DNA from: a bacterium
GTDB lineage: Bacteria > Chloroflexota > Dehalococcoidia > Tepidiformales > Tepidiformaceae
Assembly (NCBI GenBank): GCA_003577245.1
Contig: QEVS01000002.1
Span: 62,001-126,000 of the forward strand
Direction of reading: 5' to 3'
DNA length: 64,000 nt
The position numbers were made by a program, and so were the translations under genes. Positions 35,979 through 46,261 of this stretch are shown piece by piece; the first letter of the stretch is position 1, and each line of letters starts with the position of its first letter. The notes below the pieces were generated by a model. The model searched no databases and was not told the DNA's origin. It saw only the letters and a list, made by a program, of their open reading frames with translations.

Positions 35979-36892
35979 TACTTGCCCGCCTCGAAATGCG
36001 TCAGCGCCCTGAACTCGAGATAGCGGGCTTCGACCTCGTCGCGGGTGAGGGTGAGGAGCCGGGCGGGACCGTAACCCTCGACCTGGAAAGAGGCGACGGT
36101 GGAGCCGTAGATGACGGCACGGCGGACTTGGGCGGGGGTTATCTCGGGGACGGTGTCGAGGTAGCCAAGGAAGCCGCCGGCAAAGGCGTCGCCGGCGCCG
36201 GTGGGGTCCACGACCTCTTCGAGCGGGTAGCCGGGCGCCACGAAGTAGTCGTGCGGGCTGATGAAGGCGGCGCCGTATTCGCCTAGCTTGATGAGCACAC
36301 CGCGGGGTCCGCCATCCAGGAGGGTGCGGCCGGCGCGGGCAATGCTCGGCGTGCGGGCGATCTCGCGGGCCTCGCTTTCATTGAGGGAGACGAAGTCGGC
36401 CTGGCGCATGGTTTCGCGCAGTTCATCAAGGGCGCTGTCGATGAAGAACTTGATGGTATCGACCATGGTCACGCGGGGCGCGGCGAGGCTGCCCATGATG
36501 GTGCGCTGAAGCAACGGGTCGCCAGCGGCGAGGAAGGCGGCGCCGGAATCCTCCCACCCCTTGGGAAGCCGGGGCTGCCAGTCAGCGTTGACACCCAGCT
36601 CGGTGTAGAGGGTGTCGCGAGTGTTCATATCGAAGTGGTAGCGGCCTCCCCAGCGGCTGGTGACGCCCCCGGGGATGGTCGCGAGCCCGGCCAGGTCGAT
36701 GCGGCGGCCTTCGAGCTTGCGGCGTTCGGCGGCGGGGAAGTCTTCACCGACGGCGGCAAGGAGACGGACGCCGGTGAAGAGCGCGCCGGCAAGTGCGGCG
36801 CAGGTAGCGGAGCCGCCGAGCGAGTTGGAGATCTTTGCGAAGGGGGTCTCGATCTCATCGATGGCGACCCAGCCGGCCACCAGCAGCGTCAC
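35978..36892 (-). CDS. PfkB-family carbohydrate/nucleoside kinase
   Basis: 304 residues from GTG 36892, which overlaps the mtnP stop in GTGA. The ribokinase-family signatures are NSLGGSATCAALAGA near residue 23-37 and the C-terminal DPTGAGDAFAGGFLGYL with the catalytic Asp and anion hole. Coupled translation with methylthioadenosine phosphorylase suggests a substrate from that route. MtnA downstream uses methylthioribose-1-phosphate made directly by MtnP, so a kinase is not strictly needed; adenosine (from ahcY), 5-methylthioribose or a 5-deoxy-sugar are candidates. Substrate unproven. Confidence 0.85.
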
Positions 36893-37764
36893 GGGCGCAC
36901 CGCCAGGCGGCGAGCGAGGATGGGACCGAGCCGTTGGCGAGCGGCATCGCCAATCGCCTCGGCGGGGGTGACGAGTGCCGCGTCGAGTGCGGTGTGGCAG
37001 GCGCAACCGCCGGATGGGAGCTCCCTGAGGAGCCGGGGCACGGCAGCGCGGCCAGTCTCAACGTTCTTCTGCAGGACGGCGAACACGGTTTTTGCATCGA
37101 CGGCCTCGTGCTCGTGGTGCCAGGCGTCGTAGTCGGTGACGGCGGCAAGAACGCAGTAGCAGAGCTCGGCTTCGCGGGCGAGGCGTGCCTCGGGAAGGGC
37201 GGTCATGCCCACGATGTGTGCCCCCCAGGAGCGGTAGAGATGGCTCTCGGCGCGCGTGCCAAAAGCGGGGCCTTCGATGACAACGTAGGTTGCGCCTTCA
37301 CGGACGGTGGCGCCGGCGTGGTGGGCGGCAGCAGCGACGGCGGCGCGCATGGAATCGCAGAAGGGATCGGCCATGGCGATGTGCGCCACGACGCCGTTTC
37401 CAAAGAACGTGGGCGGGCGCTGCCCGGCGGTGCGATCAATGAGCTGGGCGGGCACCGCCATGTCGCCGGGGTGGTAGTCATCAGCCAGGCTGCCGACAGC
37501 GGAGACGGCGAGCACGCGCTCGACACCCAGGGACTTCAGGGCCCAGAAGTTCGCGCGCTGGGGAAGCTCCGCGGGGAGGAGCGAGTGGCCGCGCCCGTGC
37601 CGTGCAAGGAAGGCCACTCGCCGCCCTTCGAGGACGCCGACGCGGATGGCATCGCTGGGGGGGCCGAAGGGGGTATCGACAACGATCTCTTCGATGGCTT
37701 CGAGTCCGGGCATCTCGTAGAAGCCTGAACCGCCAATGACGGCGAGATCGATCGAATCAGGCAC
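36889..37764 (-). CDS. mtnP: S-methyl-5'-thioadenosine phosphorylase
   Basis: A 291-residue purine-nucleoside-phosphorylase-family enzyme that splits methylthioadenosine with phosphate into adenine and methylthioribose-1-phosphate. Motifs are GGSGFYEMPG, the phosphate-binding RHGRGHSLLP, the purine-site VIEGPAFGTRAES, the base-binding GMTALPEARLAREAEL and TDYDAWHHEHE. It starts at GTG 37764. The product feeds MtnA, encoded 53 bp upstream on the same strand, and the adenine can be reused by Apt about 2 kb away. Confidence 0.95.
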   Translation of the reverse strand: MPDSIDLAVIGGSGFYEMPGLEAIEEIVVDTPFGPPSDAIRVGVLEGRRVAFLARHGRGHSLLPAELPQRANFWALKSLGVERVLAVSAVGSLADDYHPGDMAVPAQLIDRTAGQRPPTFFGNGVVAHIAMADPFCDSMRAAVAAAAHHAGATVREGATYVVIEGPAFGTRAESHLYRSWGAHIVGMTALPEARLAREAELCYCVLAAVTDYDAWHHEHEAVDAKTVFAVLQKNVETGRAAVPRLLRELPSGGCACHTALDAALVTPAEAIGDAARQRLGPILARRLAVRP

Positions 37765-37817
37765 GCGCGACAGCTCTCGGGTGGAAAGGTTGTGTGCAGT
37801 GTAGCCGTTTGCGGAAT

Positions 37818-38852
<1,035 letters not shown>

Positions 38853-38925
38853 ACGGGCAGTCTAGTATGTTGCGGAGCCGCAGGCAGAGGCCGGGCAAGG
38901 AGACGGCTCTCTCGCGGCCGCGCGA

Positions 38926-39390
38926 CTAGAGGCCGTTCGCGGAGCCGACCCGGACAGAGGACTCGAGCGATTCGAGCACGAGCTGGAGGCGGGCGCGGGT
39001 GGGGCTATCGACACCCGCCAGCAGGTCGGCGACGTGCTGCTGGAGGCGACCTTCGATGGCCCGCGCTATGCGCTTGCCGGAATCCGTCAGCTGGAGGCGC
39101 ACGGCGCGGCGGTCTTCCATGTCCCGGAGGCGCCGAACGTGGCCGGCGCGCTCAAGGCGGTCGAGGACTCCCGTCACGGTCTGCGATTGCTGGGAGAGGA
39201 AGTCAGCGACCAGCCGGGGCTGGGGGCAGTCGAAGGAATCGATGGCGAGGAGGGTGATGGCCTGGATGAAGGTGACGTCATCTTCCTGCACCAGGCGCCG
39301 GTCGAGCTCACGGACGAAGGCGTTGGTGGTGCGATAGAGGCTGGCGACCAGGTCAAGCTCGCGGGTTGCCCCGACGCTGACGTTGCCCAT
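38926..39390 (-). CDS. MarR-family transcriptional regulator
   Basis: A 154-residue winged-helix regulator. Helices LVASLYRTTNAFVRELDRRL, then the HTH (LVADFLSQQSQTVTGVLDRLERAGHVRR) and wing (DMEDRRAVRLQLTDSG) are typical. MarR dimers release DNA upon binding phenolic or other small ligands. Its own promoter region contains an unusual pair of nested inverted repeats (39404-39489), a likely autoregulatory site. It reads towards mtnA, 73 bp on, so the salvage genes may be on the same transcript, but no direct link is known. Confidence 0.9.
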   Translation of the reverse strand: MGNVSVGATRELDLVASLYRTTNAFVRELDRRLVQEDDVTFIQAITLLAIDSFDCPQPRLVADFLSQQSQTVTGVLDRLERAGHVRRLRDMEDRRAVRLQLTDSGKRIARAIEGRLQQHVADLLAGVDSPTRARLQLVLESLESSVRVGSANGL

Positions 39391-39403
39391 GGCGGCATTG
39401 TAG

Positions 39404-39489
39404 CACGCATATTGTGAAGTGGGATGCTTTTAGGCACCAAATGCTATGTCTTTGTGGATTTTGTGCCAATTCAACTTCACATATGTGTG
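39404..39489. repeat. Nested inverted repeats upstream of the MarR gene
   Basis: The outer arms are CACGCATATTGTGAAGT (39404-39420) and ACTTCACATATGTGTG (39474-39489), reverse complements apart from one substitution and one indel. Inside them GGCACCAAA (39433-39441) is mirrored by TTTTGTGCC near 39459-39467. The 86-bp block is clearly AT-richer than its surroundings and lies just upstream of the MarR start. It may be a paired MarR operator or a small mobile-element relic. Confidence 0.5.
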
Positions 39490-39515
39490 ATTTGGGGAGT
39501 GGCCTGCCCGGGGGC

Positions 39516-40037
39516 TCAGTAGCGAATGATGGAGAAGACGTCATAGCCGTTGAGGGCGGACCGCCCCTGGAGCGCCTCCAGCTCGACTACGAAGCCGAAT
39601 CCAGCAACCACGCCGCCGATTATCTCCACGAGCTTGGCCGAGGCGCGGGCGGTGCCCCCGGTGGCGAGGAGGTCGTCGACAATGTAAGCGCGCTGGCCGC
39701 GGGCGAGGGCGTCGGCGTGGATGTCGAGCTGGCTATCGCCGTATTCGAGGGAGTACTCAACGGACATGCGGGCGGCCGGCAGCTTGCCCGGTTTGCGGAC
39801 GGGCACGAAGGGCAGGCGCAGGCGGTCGGCGAGCGGGCCGCCGAAGAGGAACCCGCGCGATTCGATACCCACGATTGCGCCGGGGCGGCAGCTGGAGGCG
39901 TTCACCTGCAGGAGGTCAAGCACTTCCGTGAAGGCGGCGGTGCTGGCGAGCAGCGGGGTGATATCGCGGAAGAGGATCCCGGGGCGAGGAAAGCCGGGCA
40001 CGTCGCGGATGAGCGCTTTGAGGTCCATGGCGCGCAT
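39516..40037 (-). CDS. apt: Adenine phosphoribosyltransferase
   Basis: A 173-residue type I phosphoribosyltransferase that makes AMP from adenine and PRPP. It shows the Apt-specific start DVPGFPRPGILFRDITPLL, the base-binding GIESRGFLFGGPLA, VPVRKPGKLPA and the PRPP loop YIVDDLLATGGTARA. A second ATG at 40028 is equally possible; neither has a clear ribosome-binding site. It would recycle adenine released by MtnP, which fits its closeness to the methionine-salvage genes, separated only by the MarR gene. Confidence 0.95.
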   Translation of the reverse strand: MRAMDLKALIRDVPGFPRPGILFRDITPLLASTAAFTEVLDLLQVNASSCRPGAIVGIESRGFLFGGPLADRLRLPFVPVRKPGKLPAARMSVEYSLEYGDSQLDIHADALARGQRAYIVDDLLATGGTARASAKLVEIIGGVVAGFGFVVELEALQGRSALNGYDVFSIIRY

Positions 40038-40088
40038 TGTAGTACGCGGCGCGGCGGGCGCTCAGGGGGAGGCAGGTGGGTTCCACGC

Positions 40089-41333
40089 TCAGGCCGCGGG
40101 GAGGAATTCGAGCGGTTGCCACTGTTCGCCGAGGAGGGGTTCCGAGGGAACGCCGAGCCACCGTTCGATGACGGTTGTGTAGACGCGGCGGAAGTCGGTG
40201 GTGAAGGGAACGTTGCCGTTGTCCACGAGCTTCTGGAGGTCGGGCGGGTCGCCGTAGAGGCCGCGCTTGACGTGGTCGCCGAGGGCGAAGAGGACGCTGG
40301 CAGCGCCGTGGTCGGTGCCGCCGCTGGCGTTCTCCTGGACACGCCGGCCGAACTCGCTCCAGGTGAGGACGAGCACATCCTGGGCTTTTCCCTGGGCGGC
40401 GAGGTCGTTGTAGAAGGCGGTCAGGCCCTGGTCGAGCTCCTGCATGAGGCGAGGGTGGTCGGTGGCCTGGCTGGAGTGGGTATCGAATCCGCCGAGGGTG
40501 ATGTGCCCGACGCGCATGCCGAGTCCGCCGACGATGACTTCGGCGAGGAGCGAGAGGCCCGAGGCGAACGAGGTTTGCGGGTATTCGACGGCCGGCTTGT
40601 AGACCTTCGCGGCCTCGGCGAGCTGGGCTGAGCTTGCCACGGCGCTATCGACGGTTGTTTCGAGCAGGACTCCGTAGGGCGAGGCAGAAGGGTACTGCTC
40701 GTAGAGTTTGAGCAGCGTGGCCGAGCGCGGATCGGTGCTGTCGCCAGGCTTCGCCCGCACCTTGAAGGCGTAATCGGCTTCGTCGCGCACGGAGATGATG
40801 GGGATGTCCGCCGTGCGCATCTCGGCAGGCGTCGAAGTGCCGGCATTGAAGCCGAAGAAGGGGTCGTGCTGTTCGGACTCAAGCGCTTCAAGAGTGCGGC
40901 CCAGCCAGCCGTCCTGGAAGCTGAGGCCGGGGTCCCCGGCCTGCCAGATGGCCATGGACTTGAAGTGGCTGTAGTCCTGGCCGGGGTAGCCCACGCCGCG
41001 CACGGCGGCAAGCTTGCCCGAGTCCCAGAGCCCCTTGAGCCCGGTGAGGTTCGGGTGCAGGCCGAAGCCGGGCTCAAGGGGCAGGGCTGCCTCATCGGCC
41101 ACGCCAAGGAGCTTGCGGGCGGAACGGTAGGCGGAGTCACCCACGGGGACGAGCGTGTTCAGGCCGTCGTTGCCGCCTGCCATCTGAACCAGGACCAGCA
41201 CCCGGCCGTTGTTGGCAGCCGCATGGGCAGGATTCTGGGCGGCAAACGCGAGCGACCCCTTGAGGAGCGGGCCGGCGGCCGTGCCAATGCTGACGAGAGC
41301 TGTCCCTTTGATGAAGTCTCTGCGCGAAAGCAT
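40089..41333 (-). CDS. Exported DUF1501 protein (Tat substrate)
   Basis: 414 residues from ATG 41333, with AGGAGGAGC upstream. A twin-arginine signal (SRRDFIKGTALVSIGTA) starts at residue 3, so the protein is folded before export. The body is DUF1501 of the alkaline-phosphatase-like superfamily; visible are QMAGGNDGLNTLVPV near the N-terminus, GYPGQDYSHFKSM, GGFDTHSSQ and TWSEFGRRVQEN with GTDHGAASV, which include likely metal ligands (Asp, His). The enzymatic role is unknown. DUF1501 genes are typically next to DUF1800 genes, as here (13 bp apart). Confidence 0.9.
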   Translation of the reverse strand: MLSRRDFIKGTALVSIGTAAGPLLKGSLAFAAQNPAHAAANNGRVLVLVQMAGGNDGLNTLVPVGDSAYRSARKLLGVADEAALPLEPGFGLHPNLTGLKGLWDSGKLAAVRGVGYPGQDYSHFKSMAIWQAGDPGLSFQDGWLGRTLEALESEQHDPFFGFNAGTSTPAEMRTADIPIISVRDEADYAFKVRAKPGDSTDPRSATLLKLYEQYPSASPYGVLLETTVDSAVASSAQLAEAAKVYKPAVEYPQTSFASGLSLLAEVIVGGLGMRVGHITLGGFDTHSSQATDHPRLMQELDQGLTAFYNDLAAQGKAQDVLVLTWSEFGRRVQENASGGTDHGAASVLFALGDHVKRGLYGDPPDLQKLVDNGNVPFTTDFRRVYTTVIERWLGVPSEPLLGEQWQPLEFLPAA

Positions 41334-41346
41334 GACCTTGCTCCTC

Positions 41347-42957
41347 CTAGATGAGCTGGTACTCGGGACTGGCGAGCACGAGGTAGGCAACGGTTGCGGC
41401 ACGCTCCCGGGCATCGGCGATTGTGCGGGCGTGGGCGTAGAGAGCGTCGCGGGACTGAGCGGGGACGTTGCCATCGACAAATATGGCGAGGGCCTGGTCG
41501 ACGAGGTCCTCGGAGGTGGATGCGCTGGCAAGAGCCGGCAGGGCCACCGGCCGGCCTTTCAGGCCAAAGAGGAACTGATCGAGGAAGTTGACGCGGGCGA
41601 AGAAGGTGCTGGAGGAGAGCCACGCAGCACCTCCGGGCCAGCCGGCAACGTTGGGCGGCTCGAAGAGGACCTGGTCCATGCCGCGATAGGCCTTTTCATT
41701 GACGGAGCCCTGGCCTATTTCGCGGATTTCGAGCCCGCGGATGGCGCCGATCATGAACTCGATCGGGCTGCGGACAAGGGCCCGGTAGGAGCGTTCGGAG
41801 TAGAACTCGTCGCTGACAAGGATGGCGCGGACGATGGCGCGGATGTCGTGGCCGCTGTCGTTCCAGACTTTGAGCAGGGCATCCAGCGTCTCTTCGTCCG
41901 GGCCCAGGTGGGCGAACTCCATGAACAGGCGGCGGCAGATGAAGCGCCCGGCGGCGGGCTGTTCCATGATGATGCCGACGATGTCGTCGCCATCCCAGGG
42001 GCCAGTCTTGCCAAGGAAGGTCTTCTGGCCGTAGTCGTGCTTCCTGGTGTCCAGCTCGAACTTCGGGTCCCATTCGTCAATGAGGCGGTGCTCGACTTCG
42101 CGGCGCTCTTCGCGGCTCAGCGTATTGAGGTCCACCGGCGGTTTCGCGGGCCGGCTGAAGCGCCAGCCGGTGAATGCCCGGGCGCTTTCGCGGACGTCGT
42201 CTTCGGTGTAGTTGCCGACCCCGAGGGTGAAGAGCTCCATGAGCTCGCGGGCGTAGTTCTCGTTCGGGTGCTGCCTGGTGCTGTCGACGGTATCGAGGTA
42301 GTAGAGCATGGCCGGGTCGTGGCTGACGGCCTTGACGAGAGTGTCGTAGATGGGGAGGGCATTGGCCCGGAAGAGCTCGTTCTGGATGACCATTAGCTTG
42401 GCGCGCTGGCCGCCGATCTTGCTGACCTGGCTGGTGAGCAGGCCGTGCCAGATGAAGGTCATTCGCTCTTCCAGCGGGCGGGCCGTGAACGCCATGCGCA
42501 TGAGCCACCAGCGCTGGAGATCACGGGGGTTATCTACCAGGTTGAGGTTCGCCGCCGCGAGGATGGAATCGAGGGCGGAGTTATCGACGGCGCTGTAGTT
42601 GAGGAGGCGGTCAGCAGCCTCCTCGCGGGAGAGGGCGGCAAACTCATCGATCTGGGCGCGTGTGCCGCCGAAACCGGCCCGGCGGAGGAGGTGCGCGGCG
42701 CGGCGCTTTGGATCGGCGATAGGGATATCGAGCGCCTGGGCAGCAGGTGTGGTGGGCTGCTTGCCCGCGCCGCCGTTGTTGGCGCCCCCACCCGGGCCCG
42801 GCTGGACCCGGGCTTCGTTCGAGCTCAGGCCAAAGGCGATGGCCGCTCCAGCCGCGCCAGCAGCAGCGACGGCCGCGCCGCCGGCGAGGATCGCGCGGCG
42901 CGTGCCGGTGCGACGGAGGAAGGCGGTCGAAGCAGGTGGTTGCTGTTCATGGTGCAC
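41347..42957 (-). CDS. Exported DUF1800 protein
   Basis: 536 residues from GTG 42957; a basic, alanine-rich export signal (RRAILAGGAAVAAAGAAGAA) follows, probably Tat dependent, with a Gly-rich linker after it. The DUF1800 body shows AHLLRRAGFGGTRAQIDEFA, a central DLQRWWLMRMAFTARPLEERMTF-like block, HPNENYARELMELFTLGVG and FRPPNVAGWPGG-like 'EPPNVAGWPGGAAWLSSS'. Function is unknown; the pair with DUF1501 is widespread in planctomycetes and related groups and is presumed to act together outside the cytoplasm. The downstream DUF1501 gene has its own strong ribosome-binding site. Confidence 0.9.
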   Translation of the reverse strand: MHHEQQPPASTAFLRRTGTRRAILAGGAAVAAAGAAGAAIAFGLSSNEARVQPGPGGGANNGGAGKQPTTPAAQALDIPIADPKRRAAHLLRRAGFGGTRAQIDEFAALSREEAADRLLNYSAVDNSALDSILAAANLNLVDNPRDLQRWWLMRMAFTARPLEERMTFIWHGLLTSQVSKIGGQRAKLMVIQNELFRANALPIYDTLVKAVSHDPAMLYYLDTVDSTRQHPNENYARELMELFTLGVGNYTEDDVRESARAFTGWRFSRPAKPPVDLNTLSREERREVEHRLIDEWDPKFELDTRKHDYGQKTFLGKTGPWDGDDIVGIIMEQPAAGRFICRRLFMEFAHLGPDEETLDALLKVWNDSGHDIRAIVRAILVSDEFYSERSYRALVRSPIEFMIGAIRGLEIREIGQGSVNEKAYRGMDQVLFEPPNVAGWPGGAAWLSSSTFFARVNFLDQFLFGLKGRPVALPALASASTSEDLVDQALAIFVDGNVPAQSRDALYAHARTIADARERAATVAYLVLASPEYQLI

Positions 42958-43065
42958 GGCGCAACCCCACAACCGTATGTGATAGGCGCAAGCCTTCGAG
43001 AATGCAATGGTACGAGACCCGGGCGGGGTGACGGGCAGGCACCGCAACTTTCAAGAGAATTCCCC

Positions 43066-45024
43066 CTACAACCCGAGGCCACGCAGGAAGGCGTCGCTGT
43101 TAGGTTCGCGGCCAAGGAAGTCGCGGACGAGTGAGTCGCCATCCTCGCCGCCACCGCGTTCGAGGACGCGCCGGCGGTATTCGCGCCCGAGGGCGGGGTT
43201 CAGCGGGCCTGCTTCTTCGAAGCGGGTGTACATGTCGTCGCCGAAGACGTGGGACCAGAGGTAGCCGTAGTAGCCGGCGTCGTAGCCGAAGAGGTGGCCA
43301 AACCCGGACTGGAAGTGGGTTCCGGGGATGTGCGGGAAGCCCGTTATCCCGTGCAGTTCGCGCACCGTTCTCGTGGTGTCGCCATCGAACCCGGGCGAGT
43401 GGTAGGCGAAGTCGAGCGTGGCAAAGAAGAGCTGCCGCAGGGTGAGGACGCCGGAATCGAGGTTCTTGGCGGCCACCATCGCCTCGATGAGGCTCGCGGG
43501 GAGCGGCTCGCCGGTCTGGTGATGGCGGGCGAAGCTCTGCAGAACGGCGGGCTCCCAGCACCAGTGTTCGAGCATCTGCGAGGGGGCTTCGACGAAGTCT
43601 CGCTCGGTGGCTGTGCCCGAGAACCGCGCCCGGCGCGCGCGGGTGAGCGTCTGATGGAGGATGTGCCCGAACTCATGGAAGAGGGTGATGACTTCGGAGT
43701 GCCGTAGAAGCGATGGCTGCGAAGCTGAGGGCTTTGTGAAGTTGGCGACGATGGCGCTCTCGGGCTGCTGGTATCCGCCGCCGGGGAGTTCACGGCCGCT
43801 TCGGAGGGTGAAGGCCGCCGCGTGGCTGTATTTGTTCGGCCGCGGAAAGAGGTCCATGTGGAAGCGGGCGAAAGGCGCTGTGCCGTCCTCTTCGCAGATG
43901 TCGAAGGTGCGAACGTCGGGGTGCCAGGTCCGGGCGCCGGGCACAGGCTCGTAGCGGAGGCCGAAGAGGTCCTGCGTGATGCGAAAGAGGCCATCGAGGC
44001 AGGCATCGAGGGGGAAGTACTGCTGCACTTCGAACTCATCGACGGCGAACTTCGTCTTGAGGAGGCGGTTGTGATAGAAGCGCCAGTCCCAGATGTTCAG
44101 TTCGCGGCTGCCGGTGTGCTCTTGCCGTGCGGCGCGCAGGCCCTCCATGTCGGCCGTCATCTTCGAGGCCAGCTTTGAACGGAGGTCCGACAGGAAGGCG
44201 TCGACTGCTTCGCGACGCTTCGCCATGCGGACTTCGACCACGTAGGCGGCCCAGGAGTCGTAACCAAGGAGGGCAGCGATGCGCTGGCGGACGGCGATGG
44301 CCTCTTCGAGGCGGGCGACGTTCTCGGGTCCACCCTTGCGCTGGTCCTTCGTGAAGAGCTCACGGCGGAGGTCCTCGCGTTCGGCGTTGGCCATGAAGGG
44401 CTGAATCTCGGGGTAGTCGAGGGAGACGCGGTAGCGGGTTTCGCCGCCCGCTTCGACCGTCTTCAAGGAGCCGATCCAGGAGGGAGGCATCCCGGCGAGG
44501 TCCTCGCGCAGCACGTCGATGCCGTCGTCCCAGTCGTCGATGGCGTTGCGGAACTGGGTGCCAAGCTCAACGAGACGGTCGAATTGGGCGCGCACCTCGG
44601 CGCGCTTTTCGGACGGGAGCTCGAAGCCGTTGCGGCGGTAGTCGCGCAGCTCGAACTGGAGGTAGCGCGCATCCTCGCCTTCGAGGGCGCCGGCCTCGGG
44701 GGTAGCGGCGAACTCCTTCAGGGCGTTGTAGAGGTCATCGCGGAAAGAGAGGGCGACCATGTACTTTTCGAGCTTTTCTTCCCATTCGCGGGCGGCCTCG
44801 CGGAGGGCCTCATGAGGCGAGACGTAGGCCATGAAGGCGTAGGCGCCCGAGGCGATGCTGACGGGCTCGATGGCGTCTTCGAGGGCGAGGAGGGTGTTGG
44901 CGCAGGTTCGTGCGGCGGCCGGGATGGCGGCAATGCGAGCAACCTGCTCGTCGCAGGAGCGCATGGCCGATTCACAGGCGCGGGCGAGGCTTTCGGGTGT
45001 GAGGCCGGCGAATTCGATGGGCAT
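43066..45024 (-). CDS. M3-family zinc oligopeptidase
   Basis: 652 residues from ATG 45024. The zinc site HEFGHILH and the downstream Glu-containing helix (EAPSQMLEHWCWEP) are those of M3A thimet-oligopeptidase-like enzymes, as are the FDLF-type substrate block (FARFHMDLFPRPNKYSHAA) and the late 'FGHLFGYDAGYYGYLWSHVF'. It should cut short peptides in the cytoplasm; no signal peptide is present. It reads 7 bp after an alpha/beta hydrolase gene, with which it forms a two-gene operon. Neighbouring peptide-importer genes at 8-12 kb are too far away to infer a link. Confidence 0.93.
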   Translation of the reverse strand: MPIEFAGLTPESLARACESAMRSCDEQVARIAAIPAAARTCANTLLALEDAIEPVSIASGAYAFMAYVSPHEALREAAREWEEKLEKYMVALSFRDDLYNALKEFAATPEAGALEGEDARYLQFELRDYRRNGFELPSEKRAEVRAQFDRLVELGTQFRNAIDDWDDGIDVLREDLAGMPPSWIGSLKTVEAGGETRYRVSLDYPEIQPFMANAEREDLRRELFTKDQRKGGPENVARLEEAIAVRQRIAALLGYDSWAAYVVEVRMAKRREAVDAFLSDLRSKLASKMTADMEGLRAARQEHTGSRELNIWDWRFYHNRLLKTKFAVDEFEVQQYFPLDACLDGLFRITQDLFGLRYEPVPGARTWHPDVRTFDICEEDGTAPFARFHMDLFPRPNKYSHAAAFTLRSGRELPGGGYQQPESAIVANFTKPSASQPSLLRHSEVITLFHEFGHILHQTLTRARRARFSGTATERDFVEAPSQMLEHWCWEPAVLQSFARHHQTGEPLPASLIEAMVAAKNLDSGVLTLRQLFFATLDFAYHSPGFDGDTTRTVRELHGITGFPHIPGTHFQSGFGHLFGYDAGYYGYLWSHVFGDDMYTRFEEAGPLNPALGREYRRRVLERGGGEDGDSLVRDFLGREPNSDAFLRGLGL

Positions 45025-45031
45025 GGCAGGT

Positions 45032-45886
45032 TCAACCGATCCTGTTCGCTTGAAGGTGGGCGAGAATTTCCGCGGTGACGCGCCCGGGCGCTTCCTGCAT
45101 GAGCCAGTGGCCGGCATCGAGCTCCACCAGGCGGTAGGGGCCGGTCATGAAGCGCACGGCCTCTTCGACCGCGGTGCGGCCGATGGCCATGTCGCGGTTG
45201 CCCCAGATAAGGAGAGTTGGTGTATCGACGGGGCCGAAGAGGACTTCGGGGTCGGCGGGGTCGACTCCGCGCGACCCGCGGTACCAGTTGAGGGCGGCCG
45301 CCAGGGCGCCGGGCTGACGGAAGACCGAAATGTACTCTTCGATCTCCCCGGGCGAGCTCTCGGACCAGATGCGCTTCAGAGGCTCGAAGCCATCGGCGGA
45401 GAGGGCCGCCTCGGCGACGCCGGGCTCCTGGAAGAAGGTGATGTACTGGCTCTTCTGGCGCTGGTCGTCGTCGGCGCGGATGGCGGAGCCGAACGAGGCG
45501 ATATGGGGTACGGAGAGCGCGGTCCAGCTCTGGATGCGGCCGGGGTCAAGGGCAACCGCGGCCCAGCCCGCGCCCGCTCCCCAGTCATGGCCAATGAGAT
45601 GGAATCGATCGAAGCCACAGGCGTCGGCGATGGCGAACACGTCGGAGCCGATGGCGCGGTAGCTGTAGTTCGGAATGCCTTCGGGACGGGCGCCGGGGCT
45701 GTAGCCCCGCTGGTCGGGGGCAACGCAGCGATGGCCGGCGGCCTCAAGCGCGGGCAGCAGGCCGGCCCACATGTGCGAGGTCTCGGGAAAGCCGTGAAGG
45801 AGGATGACGGGTTCACCGGCGTCACCGGCAAATCGGCAACGGAAGGTCATTCCCCGTGCCTGGATCTCACCTGTGGTGGTGGGCAT
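45032..45886 (-). CDS. Alpha/beta hydrolase, epoxide-hydrolase/dehalogenase type
   Basis: 284 residues with GGGAGGGAG before the ATG. The oxyanion motif HGFPE (31-35), nucleophile Asp101 in GHDWGAG and catalytic His in DAGHWLMQEAP are those of soluble epoxide hydrolases and haloalkane dehalogenases; an Asp nucleophile rules out ordinary serine esterases. HGFPE favours epoxide or fluoroacetate-type substrates. The protein is cytoplasmic and of normal length. It is the first gene of the operon with the M3 peptidase; the two activities are not obviously related. Confidence 0.88.
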   Translation of the reverse strand: MPTTTGEIQARGMTFRCRFAGDAGEPVILLHGFPETSHMWAGLLPALEAAGHRCVAPDQRGYSPGARPEGIPNYSYRAIGSDVFAIADACGFDRFHLIGHDWGAGAGWAAVALDPGRIQSWTALSVPHIASFGSAIRADDDQRQKSQYITFFQEPGVAEAALSADGFEPLKRIWSESSPGEIEEYISVFRQPGALAAALNWYRGSRGVDPADPEVLFGPVDTPTLLIWGNRDMAIGRTAVEEAVRFMTGPYRLVELDAGHWLMQEAPGRVTAEILAHLQANRIG

Positions 45887-46008
45887 GGCTCCCTCCCTGG
45901 TTCGGGCTCATTCGCGGGATTGTACAGTGTCTGGACTCCAATCCTGGCAGGGGATTCGGCCTGGGGCCGGGCTGCCCCTTCCCGGTGCTATTCTTCGGTT
46001 TAGCGAAG

Positions 46009-46254
46009 ATGCCGGAACTCCCTTTCCCGCCACCAGGAGACCCGTACGAAGCGTCCGATGACGAGGAGGCGCTGGCGCGCTGGGTGATGGAGGAATACGT
46101 AGCCGAGCAGAGGCTCGAAGCGTTGCAGGCGGCCTCCCACATGGCGATGCGAGAGCTGCGGAAGTCTCTACCCGCGGAGCCATCCACCGGTTTCGCCGAC
46201 GATCAGCCGGACCTTTCAGGGTTCTTCGAAGAGGCCGATGGGCTACCGCTCTAA
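46009..46254 (+). CDS. Small acidic protein of unknown function
   Basis: An 81-residue protein from ATG 46009 with a poor ribosome-binding site. It has a Pro-rich start (PFPPPGDPYE), a central helix (ALARWVMEEYVAEQRLEALQAASH) and an acidic C-terminus (DLSGFFEEADG). No family is recognised. It is the first of three small plus-strand frames (46009-46530) squeezed between minus-strand genes, the third of which is a truncated nucleotidyltransferase, so the group may be a relic of an accessory module. Confidence 0.45.
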   Translation: MPELPFPPPGDPYEASDDEEALARWVMEEYVAEQRLEALQAASHMAMRELRKSLPAEPSTGFADDQPDLSGFFEEADGLPL

Positions 46255-46261
46255 GGTAGCC

